The notes under the pieces are model-generated. The model did no database searches. It was not told the origin of the DNA and saw only the letters and a program-made list of their open reading frames with translations. A stretch of 64,000 nt of DNA from Longimicrobiales bacterium (GTDB lineage Bacteria; Gemmatimonadota; Gemmatimonadetes; Longimicrobiales; Gaopeijiaceae). This document shows positions 56,225 to 64,000 of this stretch, one piece after another. Position 1 is the stretch's first letter; every line of letters begins with the position of its first letter. A program made the position numbers and the translations under genes. Where the stretch lies: assembly GCA_029245345.1 (NCBI GenBank), contig JAQWPM010000021.1, positions 372,001 through 436,000 of the forward strand, read 5' to 3'.

Positions 56225-59019
56225 CGGTTCACCTCCTGGCCGTTGAGCCCGGGCGACGCGATGCGATCCGTCGAGGATCGGCCATTGGCCGATCCGTTCC
56301 CGTGCTTCTCCATGAGCGCTGCCTTTTCCGCCTCGATCGCTTCGCGGCGCTCACGATCGAGTTCGATATCGAAGTAGAGATTCCCATCCACATAAGTCTG
56401 TACGGCCTTACTCATATTGCTGAGCGGGTAGCCGTCCCAAATGGTGATGTCGGCATCCTTACCTTCATCGATCGACCCCGTCTGGGCGTCGATTCCAAGT
56501 TGGATCGCTGGGTTGAGCGTTACGAGTCGTAGCGCTGCTTCCTCCTCCATGTCACCCCACTTCATGGCCTTGGCAGCCTCCTGGTTCAAGTGACGAACTT
56601 CCTCACCTGAGTCGGAGTTGATCGACACGAGCACGCCACGCTCACTCATGAGCGCAGCATTGTACGGAATCGCGTCATAGGCCTCGACCTTGTACGCCCA
56701 CCAGTCAGAGAACGTTGAAGCCATGGCTCCGTGTGCGGCGATCTCGTCCGCAACTTTGTAGCCTTCCAGCACATGCTGGAACGTCCGGATCGTGAAGCCA
56801 AACTCATCAGCAAGTCGGATGAGCTGAAGGATTTCGTCCGCACGGTAGGAGTGGGAGTGCACCCAGCGGTCGCCCTTCAGGATCTGCATGAGGGACTCGA
56901 GCTTGAGGTCTCGGCGCGGAGCGATGCCTCTGCTCCCCCCGGCCTCATAGGTGTCCCAGTCCTCCATATACTCCTGCGCATCCAGAAAGGCCTGCCGGAT
57001 CACGTCCTGCACGCCCATACGCGTGGACGGGTAGCGATCCGGATTCCGATCACGCTTGGTGTTCTCACCGAGCGCAAATTTGATACCCAGGTGGGCGCCA
57101 TCGATCATAAGATCGTCGGCGTCCGCTCCCCAGCGCAGCTTAATGACAGCGTTACCACCACCAATGGGGTTGGCTGAACCGTGCAAGATGTTGATGGACG
57201 TCACGCCACCGGCGAGCGCCAGATACATCCCGCTGTCCTCCGGACGAATTACGTCAGAGATCGTCACCATTGAAGACACACTGACGGAGCCTTCGTTGAT
57301 GCTGGTGGCCGCCATGTGTGAGTGGGCGTCGATGATGCCCGGCGTTACGAACTTGCCTGTGGCATCGACCACGGTCGCTCCGCTTGGCGCGCTCAGACCC
57401 GTGCCGACCTCTGCGATCTTCCCGTTGCGAATGATGATGTCACCATTCTCGATCGTTCCGCGAGACGCCGTCATGATCGTGGCGTCACTAATGAACGTCA
57501 CCGCGTCCTCACGGTATGCCCCACGGTCTGCAGACATCTGAATCGGTGCGGTATTGATGTCGACTGCGTTGCCACCACCCCCACGTCCGCCGCGACCACC
57601 CGGGCCACCGCGTCCGCCGCGTCCTCCGGGACCCGCAGCAGCCGGTCCGGTCGCGGTGGTCTCCGTACCATCGAACATCTCGCCATCTACGAAGATGGCT
57701 TCGATCTCCATGCCTTCATCGAACAGACCGCCGTCCGTCAGGACGAGGTTCGCGATCTTGCCCTGCTCGACCGAACCAAGACGGTCGTCGACTCCAAGGA
57801 TCTCGGCCGGCGAAAGCGTGAAGGCTCGGACTGCGTCGGACTCCGACAGTCCCTGCGCCACGGCGCGACGTGCTGAAGTAATCATCTCCGCGGGGCCGTC
57901 GAGGCCACCAGAGTAGAACGCGAACTTCACGCCAGCTGCAGCAAGTGCTGCCGGCGTCGTAGGTGCCCTGTCATAAAGACGGAGCTGGTCGAGCGAGGGA
58001 ACTGCTTCGGGATCCCCGTTTGCGGCCGGAGCCGGCCAATCGAGGTTCACGAGGGCGGAGATACCTTCCGCGGCCAATAGATCAGCTGCGGCGAAGCCAC
58101 CCTGCACGCCGTAGATGACGGGTTTCACACCCATCTCGGCGGTGGTGGCGATCGCCCGACCGATGTCAGACCGTGAGTTGGCCGGGAAGAAGACGGGCCA
58201 TCCTTCACTGAACTGTTGGCGAATCGGCTCGAGTGCCAAGTCCCACTCTGGGCGCTCCTTCCCAAGCGGGGACGCGTCATAGTCCGCCCAGATCTCCTGG
58301 TAGTGAGACCCGTCGTAGTACAGCTGCTTGAGATAGGCGAGAACACCCATCGAGCTGCCCGGATATCCGGTGAAGGAGCGATCAAGCAGATTCACCCTCA
58401 TCCCAACTGGAGTCTGGACAACCAACTCACGGGCACGCTGGTACGAACCGAGATTAAGCACCGCGGCTTGCCCGGTCACGAGACCCGACGGCAGCGTGCT
58501 GAGCACACTCGTGAAACCCGCGCTCCTCCAGCTATGGAAACGATCGTCTTCCGGATCGAGGTCGTCCGCTGCGGTCATCCAACTGGACGTGCCCGGGCGG
58601 TCCTCAGGACCCCAAGAGTGGTTCGACTCGTCGATCGGACCGCCACGGCCTCCGAAGAAGCCACCCTGCGGCGCGGCGACCTCACCGTGTCCGAGTGTGG
58701 TGAACGCGTCGAAGAGGCCGGGATACACCGTCTTCCCTTCACCGTCGATCACCCATGCACCGGCCGGAACGGAAACGTTCGCCCCCACCGCGCTGATGAT
58801 GCCGTTCTCGACGACGACGGTGCCGTTGTCGATGGTCTGGCCTGATACAGTCACGATCCGTGCGTTCTGGATCGCATAGAGCCGGACATTGTCGGGGCGG
58901 GTAGGCCTCGGCTGTGCGTTGGCGGCCTGTGGAGCGGCGACGAGCGCCACCAACAAGCTGAGAAGCGCACGCGCACCCCATAGCTTCCCGGTGCCGGGTA
59001 GCTGGAGCCGTGGTCTCAT
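56221..59019 (-). CDS. Exported tandem amidohydrolase: metal-site-less first domain, intact second domain
   Basis: 932 aa from the ATG at 59019 (GGAGGT 8 nt upstream; the frame upstream is not gene-like). Signal peptide ALLSLLVALVAAPQAANAQ. First amidohydrolase domain about 45-455: its metal position reads KTVYPGLFDAFTTLGHGE, lacking HxH, and later ligands are missing. Then a Gly-Arg-rich linker (about 462-482, [17 protein letters not shown]). Second domain about 490-915: GIIDAHSHMAATSINEG carries the HxH pair near 565, with SHSYRADEILQLIRLA and TVSINSDSGEE-type later ligands (the sequence reads VLVSINSDSGEEV). Only the second domain looks metal-binding. Possible use: cleavage of cyclic amides or N-acylated peptides in the periplasm. 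It overlaps the next gene by 4 nt. Confidence 0.88.
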   Translation of the reverse strand: MRPRLQLPGTGKLWGARALLSLLVALVAAPQAANAQPRPTRPDNVRLYAIQNARIVTVSGQTIDNGTVVVENGIISAVGANVSVPAGAWVIDGEGKTVYPGLFDAFTTLGHGEVAAPQGGFFGGRGGPIDESNHSWGPEDRPGTSSWMTAADDLDPEDDRFHSWRSAGFTSVLSTLPSGLVTGQAAVLNLGSYQRARELVVQTPVGMRVNLLDRSFTGYPGSSMGVLAYLKQLYYDGSHYQEIWADYDASPLGKERPEWDLALEPIRQQFSEGWPVFFPANSRSDIGRAIATTAEMGVKPVIYGVQGGFAAADLLAAEGISALVNLDWPAPAANGDPEAVPSLDQLRLYDRAPTTPAALAAAGVKFAFYSGGLDGPAEMITSARRAVAQGLSESDAVRAFTLSPAEILGVDDRLGSVEQGKIANLVLTDGGLFDEGMEIEAIFVDGEMFDGTETTATGPAAAGPGGRGGRGGPGGRGGRGGGGNAVDINTAPIQMSADRGAYREDAVTFISDATIMTASRGTIENGDIIIRNGKIAEVGTGLSAPSGATVVDATGKFVTPGIIDAHSHMAATSINEGSVSVSSMVTISDVIRPEDSGMYLALAGGVTSINILHGSANPIGGGNAVIKLRWGADADDLMIDGAHLGIKFALGENTKRDRNPDRYPSTRMGVQDVIRQAFLDAQEYMEDWDTYEAGGSRGIAPRRDLKLESLMQILKGDRWVHSHSYRADEILQLIRLADEFGFTIRTFQHVLEGYKVADEIAAHGAMASTFSDWWAYKVEAYDAIPYNAALMSERGVLVSINSDSGEEVRHLNQEAAKAMKWGDMEEEAALRLVTLNPAIQLGIDAQTGSIDEGKDADITIWDGYPLSNMSKAVQTYVDGNLYFDIELDRERREAIEAEKAALMEKHGNGSANGRSSTDRIASPGLNGQEVNR

Positions 59020-59190
59020 ACTGGGGACCTCCGTTGAAAGAAACCGTCCGCTACCACATCCGGTGCGGAAAACACTCAATTCAGGGGGACCGAAGAGTAG
59101 GCTTGACACCCTGACCCGGCTAGCAGCCGTAACCACCTGGACAACCGAAGCTCCAGGAGTGCTTAGTAGATGCACCGAAGGGGATACGAA

Positions 59191-59880
59191 CTAGAGGCCC
59201 AGCTCGTCCGCGAAGGAGGTCAGATCCCTCACTTCATGGTCGGGCACAGCGTCCGACGGCGACGTTGCGCCGCCGCCGCCTCTCCGGTTTACCCACACAC
59301 ACGTGAGGCCAAGCTCACGAGCCGGGGCAACGTCGTGGTACCGGCTCTGCGCTACGTGGAGAACTTTCTCCTTCGGGAGGTCGAGCCGCCTCCATACTTC
59401 ATGGAAGTGCGAATGGGCGGGCTTGTAGCTGCGCACCTGCTGCGCTGTAACGACGGCGCTGAAGTCGATACCGAGTTGGACCGCTGAACCGGCGAACAGG
59501 TCGTCGTCGACATTGGATGCGATCGCGAGGCGGTACCTCTTGGAGAGTCGCTGAAGAGCATCGACGGTATCTGAGAAAGGGGGCCACACGCCGACCGACC
59601 CGGAGAACCGGGTGACCTGCTGGTCCGTGAGCTCGAACCCGTACGACTTCCCGAAGCCGAGTGCTACGTCGACGAGTATCGAACGATACGAACGGTATGC
59701 CCCCGCCTCGGCCTCACCTTCCAGGCGCGCGAACTCCACCAAGAGGTCGTCGCCTGAAGGCATCGGGACACCATGGGCCGCGATAATGGGGCGCAGCTCG
59801 CCGAGAATTCCAGACTCCCAGTCAATTAGCGTCCCATAGCAATCGAAGGTCAACGCCTCGAAACCAGAAAAATCGACCAC
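59191..59880 (-). CDS. HAD-superfamily haloacid dehalogenase type II-like hydrolase
   Basis: 229 aa. Nucleophile Asp in ALTFDCYGTLIDWESGI (second Asp is Tyr-Gly, as in haloacid dehalogenases: DCYGTL). Motif II Ser/Asn in LAIASNVDDDLF; motif III Lys in YKPAHSHFHEVWRRL; motif IV in VAQSRYHDVAPARELGLT with the HDVAPA form. It is related to 2-haloacid dehalogenases and phosphoglycolate-like phosphatases; the DCYGTL form favours the former, but such calls are often wrong. GTG start at 59880. The neighbour downstream is the promoter region of the amidohydrolase genes. Confidence 0.86.
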   Translation of the reverse strand: MVDFSGFEALTFDCYGTLIDWESGILGELRPIIAAHGVPMPSGDDLLVEFARLEGEAEAGAYRSYRSILVDVALGFGKSYGFELTDQQVTRFSGSVGVWPPFSDTVDALQRLSKRYRLAIASNVDDDLFAGSAVQLGIDFSAVVTAQQVRSYKPAHSHFHEVWRRLDLPKEKVLHVAQSRYHDVAPARELGLTCVWVNRRGGGGATSPSDAVPDHEVRDLTSFADELGL

Positions 59881-59925
59881 TACGGATCACCCTTGATCTG
59901 ACATTCTCTTCTCAAAGTCTGAGTA

Positions 59926-61248
59926 TTACTTGATCAACAGTATTCGACGATTCACGGGATACAGCCATTCTACGCCTCGGCTTGTGACGACCGCATCGTC
60001 CTCGAGCGGAATGCGGACTTTCGCCCCACCCCAGTCGGGATTGGAAGTGAAGGCGAACAGTTCAATGGAAATGAGGGTGCCGGGTCGTAACTCGTAGGTC
60101 ATGCGTGTGGGATTGAAGAAGGCCAGGGATGGGCCAAGTCCGTGTCCCCAGTTCCCGACTGAGTGCGGCCCTACGACAACATCCGTCACCAACGGGTCAT
60201 CGCTCGGCTGATTGAATTCTGCCCGGTTGAAGCCCCCTGCCTGCATCGCGTCCCACATGACTTCCAGAGCATCTCCTGCTGTCCGCGCTGGTTTGATCGT
60301 GGCCTTCATGATGTCCCGAGCCGCCAAGGCCTGATCGAAGGCGTGTTGAAGCGCAGATGGAGCCTCAATTTCACCCTCCCTCAGCACGTAGCCTACGCGC
60401 TTCATATCCGTATAGAAATCGAGAAAACCGACCCCCCAATCGATCATGAGAAGATCGCCGCGTTGAATGATTCGGTCTGAAGACGTTGCGACGATGCCCT
60501 CCGGACCCGTGATATACACCGACGGCATATCGAACGAAGAACCCAAGCCCCGAGTGAGCTGCTGGTCGGACATCCACCAGGCGACGTCTTCCAGCGTGGT
60601 CACGCCAGGCGTGATCACTTCGTTGGAGAACGCACGCTCGGCGATCTCACGGCTCATCTCACCGGCCTCCGCAAATGCCGCGATCTCTATCGCAGTACGT
60701 GTCGAGCGAAAGTCTGAAACGAACCGTTCCGCCGACACCAGGCGACCGCCGTAGGTCGGACCGAGCACCTCCTTGAGGTGCAGGAACGACGTGTGTGATA
60801 ACCCATCCGCACCACCAATCGACTCGGCCATATTTACACCGATTCGCGCCGGGTCACGCTCCGCGACGAAGTCGCCGAGGGAGGCTGCGGAGCCGAAGTG
60901 GTCGTAGACACCGCACTCCTCGAGCCGGTATCCGCCCACACCCAGCGCGGCTCGCTCTGTCCGCTCGCCCCGATCCGTAAAGACATAGTAGGCCCAGCCC
61001 CCCACGTATCCCCGGCCGAGCGCCTCCCACATCGGGTCCAAGAGCCCCTCTCTCATGACCACGATCCACATGTCGAGATCGTTGTCCTGCATCGCCCCGG
61101 GGAGCACTACATCAAATTTCTCCGCGCGAATCTGGCACATTCGCTCCCAACGGCGACGGGCCTCCTGGGCCTGGGCATCTCCCGGGAACATGCCCGCTGT
61201 CACCACGAGCGCGCACGCTGCGACGAGACCCACTCTCCTCCTCATCAT
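59926..61248 (-). CDS. Exported M24-family aminopeptidase
   Basis: 440 aa with signal peptide (VGLVAACALVVTAGMFPGDA, then QAQ). An N-terminal domain (about 45-190: AMQDNDLDMWIVVMREGLLD) precedes the pita-bread catalytic domain (about 200-435). Ligands visible: Asp in LLMIDWGVGFLDFYTDMK (two Asp motifs), His in VGPHSVGNWGHGLG, Glu in ISIELFAF and Glu in VRIPLEDDAVVT. So the dinuclear site appears complete. As an exported member, it probably trims Pro-containing peptides from the periplasm. Its start overlaps the upstream M14 stop by 4 nt. Confidence 0.88.
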   Translation of the reverse strand: MMRRRVGLVAACALVVTAGMFPGDAQAQEARRRWERMCQIRAEKFDVVLPGAMQDNDLDMWIVVMREGLLDPMWEALGRGYVGGWAYYVFTDRGERTERAALGVGGYRLEECGVYDHFGSAASLGDFVAERDPARIGVNMAESIGGADGLSHTSFLHLKEVLGPTYGGRLVSAERFVSDFRSTRTAIEIAAFAEAGEMSREIAERAFSNEVITPGVTTLEDVAWWMSDQQLTRGLGSSFDMPSVYITGPEGIVATSSDRIIQRGDLLMIDWGVGFLDFYTDMKRVGYVLREGEIEAPSALQHAFDQALAARDIMKATIKPARTAGDALEVMWDAMQAGGFNRAEFNQPSDDPLVTDVVVGPHSVGNWGHGLGPSLAFFNPTRMTYELRPGTLISIELFAFTSNPDWGGAKVRIPLEDDAVVTSRGVEWLYPVNRRILLIK

Positions 61249-62993
61249 CGGACAATCACCCAGTCTGTGCGTACCGTGCCGCCCTTGTCGGAAGACGCGG
61301 TCACCCTCACTGCCTGCTCACCCCCGGTCCCGCGTACAACCCACGACACCGTGTGGGACCCTTCCGTCGTCCGTTCGAGGAATGGGTTGGACCCGGCAAG
61401 GTGGGGGATCACCGTCCTCTCGTGGCCTTCGATGATATCAAGACCAGGGTGTGTGAGCGTTACGGATGGCGCACGAACGACCTGACGATCGACGGTGCCA
61501 TCGGGTCGCTCACGACCTTCGACGCCCCGGTCTGTAAGACTGGTGGGCAAGAAGCCGGTGTTCGTCACTGTTACCTCGATCCGGAACGTGCCGTTCCCGG
61601 CCGCAGTCACACTCGGACTACCTACCTCAATGAGCGGGCTCAGCTCCGCCAGATAGATCGCCCAGGGCATCTGCTTCGCCGTCTCCGCCTCTAGGAATTC
61701 GGGGGGCGGGTTCTGTCCCCAGAACTTGGAATGCCATCCGCCAATCTCAACAGCGCCGAGCTGTGGATGATCGAAAGCAACCCAATCCGAGAAGTAGCGC
61801 CCGTCCAACTCTTCGTCGTTGAAGCGGTGTTGTTCGGATTGGCTGATCACTTCATCGCCGTCGTAGTCGATCGCCCATTCCTCAGGCCCCGGCGAAAATT
61901 CGGGCACCCAACCGATGATTCCGTGGTCCCAATACCCCCAAGATATCAGCGTCCCGTAGCGATGCTCCGTCGGATGCGTGGCACTGGGAACGACCGGACG
62001 ACCCGTGGTTCGGGTGTATTCCTCACCGAGATGCTCGATGAGCGACAGGTCGATCTTGGGAAATAGAGAAGGGGCCGAAGCCGAGGGAAGCCGATAGACG
62101 AACCCCCCTGAAGTATGGCCGTGGAAGATCCCCGTGATGTTTCGGTTTGCGTTGATGAACTCCACAGCGGCGCGCGTCTCCGGCTCAGAAAGCGGGAAGT
62201 CACCCGCGCCTGGTTGTAGGTGCCAGCGCTCCCAGTTCCGAGGGAAGTTGCGATTCATATCGATGCCGCCGATACCGTCCTCGCCGAACGCACCATCCCC
62301 ATCGTTGTCGATGCCCTCTCCGAGCGTCGAGTAGCGTCGACCGCTCAGTTGGCCTTCAACATCCCTGACGAGAATCCGATCGTCAGACGGATCTAGGACC
62401 CAATCACCTTCGTCGTCGGGAATCCGGATCCGGGTGATCCAGCCATCACCGTCCAAGTCCTCGCCTGGATCCTCGTCCGCGGTGCCGTCCTCGTCGTCAT
62501 CAACAGGTCGTGTGGTGCTCCGCAGTGACTGATCGTCGATGAGAGCGATGTCCGAACCGTCCGGATTGAACTTGGGTCGGACATAAAATGCACGCGTATC
62601 GAGAAGCGCCGTGATGCGATCATCATCGCCGTACCCGTTCAAGAGGTACCCAATCAGATACGTCGCGACCGCCGACCCGGTCAGTTCCGCTGCATGGATG
62701 CCACCGTCGACATAGAGTGCCGGCTTCCGACTCGCCGGCCCGGTCGCCTTGTTCGTGATCTCCAACAGCATGAGCGGCTGACCCCGGAAGCTCTCTCCGA
62801 CCGGATACAACTCGGTTAGTTCCGGATAAAGCGCGTGGAACTCCCGGAGCATTTGGTTCGTCTCTGCGGCAGTGTAAAATCGATTCCAGTCCACGTCGCC
62901 GTCCGGAGATACCAAGCTCACGGCCTGAGCACCTCCGCCCTCGGGGAGCGCCAGAAGAAGAACGGCCAGTGTGCCGACGAGAGAACGAATCAT
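61245..62993 (-). CDS. Exported M14-family zinc carboxypeptidase
   Basis: 582 aa with signal peptide (LVGTLAVLLLALPEGGGAQA). Zinc and catalytic elements: GGIHAAELTGSAV (His and Glu ligands, HAAE form), GIDMNRNFPRNWERWHLQPG (substrate-binding Asn-Arg), IFHGHTSGGFVYRL (third His ligand), and a late VEIGGWHSKF-type glutamate region. An acidic insert DDDEDGTADEDPGEDLDGDG (about 155-175) has calcium-binding-like Asp repeats. The last 110 residues form a beta domain. AGGAGG lies 4-5 nt before the ATG at 62993. Together with the M24 enzyme it gives exo-peptidases for both chain ends. Confidence 0.92.
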   Translation of the reverse strand: MIRSLVGTLAVLLLALPEGGGAQAVSLVSPDGDVDWNRFYTAAETNQMLREFHALYPELTELYPVGESFRGQPLMLLEITNKATGPASRKPALYVDGGIHAAELTGSAVATYLIGYLLNGYGDDDRITALLDTRAFYVRPKFNPDGSDIALIDDQSLRSTTRPVDDDEDGTADEDPGEDLDGDGWITRIRIPDDEGDWVLDPSDDRILVRDVEGQLSGRRYSTLGEGIDNDGDGAFGEDGIGGIDMNRNFPRNWERWHLQPGAGDFPLSEPETRAAVEFINANRNITGIFHGHTSGGFVYRLPSASAPSLFPKIDLSLIEHLGEEYTRTTGRPVVPSATHPTEHRYGTLISWGYWDHGIIGWVPEFSPGPEEWAIDYDGDEVISQSEQHRFNDEELDGRYFSDWVAFDHPQLGAVEIGGWHSKFWGQNPPPEFLEAETAKQMPWAIYLAELSPLIEVGSPSVTAAGNGTFRIEVTVTNTGFLPTSLTDRGVEGRERPDGTVDRQVVRAPSVTLTHPGLDIIEGHERTVIPHLAGSNPFLERTTEGSHTVSWVVRGTGGEQAVRVTASSDKGGTVRTDWVIVR

Positions 62994-63054
62994 GTTGCCT
63001 CCTGCATATGTGGATCGCGGCTGCCAATGTGCCAGCCGATCCCAGGAGGCGAAA

Positions 63055-63414
63055 CTACTTCGCGGCCATTTCCGAGTTCTGGCGGAGGGAGGCGATAGCG
63101 CACCCTTGAGGGTACCCCTCAGGAACGAAGAACGACATCTGGCCCTTCAGCTTGTCGCCGCAGACGCCGTAGTCTCGCCCATCTCCGGCGTGCTCGCGCT
63201 CTTGCTCGTGCGCCGCGGATACCCCGCACGTGGCTCGCGAGGACTCGGCGTCGCGCTGGAGGCATGAAGCTATTTGTTGGCCTACTCCGCGATCGTTGTC
63301 CTCCTGCGGCCCGACCCAGGAACAATTCACACCCTCTTCGAGGGTCACCTGACGTTCATTGAGCGACTCGTCAGACAGCTGGCCGAATCTGAACACGAAG
63401 CGTCCGCGGACCAC
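63055..63414 (-). CDS. Doubtful ORF upstream of the M14 gene
   Basis: 119 aa from a GTG at 63414, bounded upstream by an in-frame TGA. Third-position G+C in the last third is high, as in real genes here (GQMSFFVPEGYPQGCAIASL near the end), but the rest is hydrophilic and of no family I know, and no SD is visible. The plus strand here is also open for short stretches. It could be a remnant of a degraded gene or spurious. It is the only coding suggestion on the minus strand in 63000-63420. Confidence 0.25.
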   Translation of the reverse strand: MVRGRFVFRFGQLSDESLNERQVTLEEGVNCSWVGPQEDNDRGVGQQIASCLQRDAESSRATCGVSAAHEQEREHAGDGRDYGVCGDKLKGQMSFFVPEGYPQGCAIASLRQNSEMAAK

Positions 63415-63498
63415 GTAGGGACACTTCTGTCACATTCCGTCATGGTGGATCGTTCGATACCTGAGACCCCGCAGCGTCCGACCGGGTAGGACACTTGA

Positions 63499-64000
63499 GG
63501 ACCGAGTCGCACAGCGAGTGACACAGGCCACGCCGGCGCTGAGCGGATCGATCAGTCCGGCGGCACCGGGGACATCCGACTCGGGCTCTTCCGATCCAGC
63601 GCCCGGGACGAACTGTCGGTCACCGTAGTTCACAATCGCATCTCGATGACGCACGACGTGCACTACGTCGACTTCACGTGGGACGACGACCCCATCCAGC
63701 GTCCAGTCGCACGGGCGCGCATCGAGTCAAACCAAGACCAGACTCGGACGTGGGGAGCACAGGTCGCCTGGGCTCGAAACCTCACCGCGCCCGGCTGGCG
63801 TGTCGGAACCACGGCAACAGTGAATCGAAAGTCCCACCCGAAGATCCCCAACTACAGCATTCAGAATATCCCACGAGATCCCGGACTCACTTGGGCTTAC
63901 GAGGCGGGCCTGGGGCTCGCACGTACCAAGGGTGGTACGACCTTCGGTTTCGACGTTGTGGTCCAACCGATCTGGAGCGAGACGTGGCAAGAAGCAGACA
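63499..64000 (+). CDS. Probable beta-barrel outer-membrane protein, start missing, cut at window edge
   Basis: Open from after a TGA at 63496 to the window end, 167 codons. From about 63541 it has the alternating pattern of a barrel: ERIDQSGGTGDIRLGLFRSS, ELSVTVVHNRISMTHDVHYV, TWGAQVAWARNLTAPGWRVG, TTFGFDVVVQPIWSETWQEA. The only ATG is internal (near 63646). Upstream in the same frame two stops (TAG 63487, TGA 63496) cut off any start, and no good RBS is present. So either the start is an uncommon codon, or the upstream part is frameshifted or lost. Family unknown. Confidence 0.4.

Noticed and set aside
57573-57634. Short tandem DNA repeats that could suggest a CRISPR-like or VNTR array
   Set aside because: The repeats are in-frame GGN/CGN codons inside a gene with no spacers; they are a low-complexity linker.
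57554-57916. Plus-strand ORF starting with a Pro-Arg repeat
   Set aside because: It is antisense to the Gly-Arg linker of the tandem amidohydrolase and has no SD.

Overview
The window looks like a chromosomal segment of a Gram-negative, aerobic, peptide- and amino-acid-using heterotroph, most likely Gemmatimonadota or a close neighbour of the FCB group. This rests on roughly 60% G+C by eye, a SprA-type outer-membrane protein, a TonB receptor, LptF/LptG, many exported metallopeptidases (three M24, one M14, one M6), exported amidohydrolases, tightly overlapping gene starts and stops, and ECF sigma operons. The phylum is an inference; no rRNA gene is present. I found no tRNA, CRISPR array, insertion sequence or prophage.

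Layout. 1-5 kb: a left-truncated SprA-like gene, the lptF-lptG pair, and a DapF-family protein whose two catalytic cysteines are both serine. 4.9-10.7 kb: a methionine module consisting of a sigma-70-type promoter, a SAM-II riboswitch, an intrinsic terminator, full-length metH, and a fused homocysteine methyltransferase/MTHFR. 10.7-18.2 kb: a stand-alone MTHFR-like protein, a PepP aminopeptidase, an exported regulatory-domain protein, a TonB receptor, and a phosphodiester glycosidase. 18.2-22.4 kb: an ABC exporter whose permease is fused to a CPBP protease, co-transcribed with threonine synthase. 22.5-25 kb: ECF sigma, zinc-finger anti-sigma and PDZ protein. 25-31.2 kb: a second ECF sigma operon (sigma, membrane regulator, CpxP-like protein, TolC, MacB ATPase, MacA, MacB permease).

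31.4-42.7 kb: a PTPS-family protein lacking the usual cysteine, two small overlapping ORFs, an HNH nuclease, PriA, a cytosolic M24 peptidase, a methyltransferase, an HDAC-family deacetylase, carB, and a 38-residue membrane peptide resembling NSS-transporter small subunits. 42.8-52 kb: lipoprotein, M6 protease, HD protein, endonuclease III, two uncharacterised proteins (one a metallopeptidase), an NSS sodium symporter, YtoQ and glycyl-tRNA synthetase. 52-63 kb: NfuA, a large acidic single-pass protein, two exported amidohydrolase genes carrying three domains of which only one keeps the metal-binding HxH, a HAD hydrolase, and an M24 + M14 exported peptidase pair. The right edge holds a broken or incomplete reading frame for a likely beta-barrel protein.

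The most useful regulatory find is the SAM-II/terminator leader of metH. The most unusual protein-level finds are the cysteine-free DapF and PTPS homologues, the metal-site-less amidohydrolase domains, and Gly-Arg-rich linkers shared by exported proteins at two loci. I saw no clearly new defence or mobile system.
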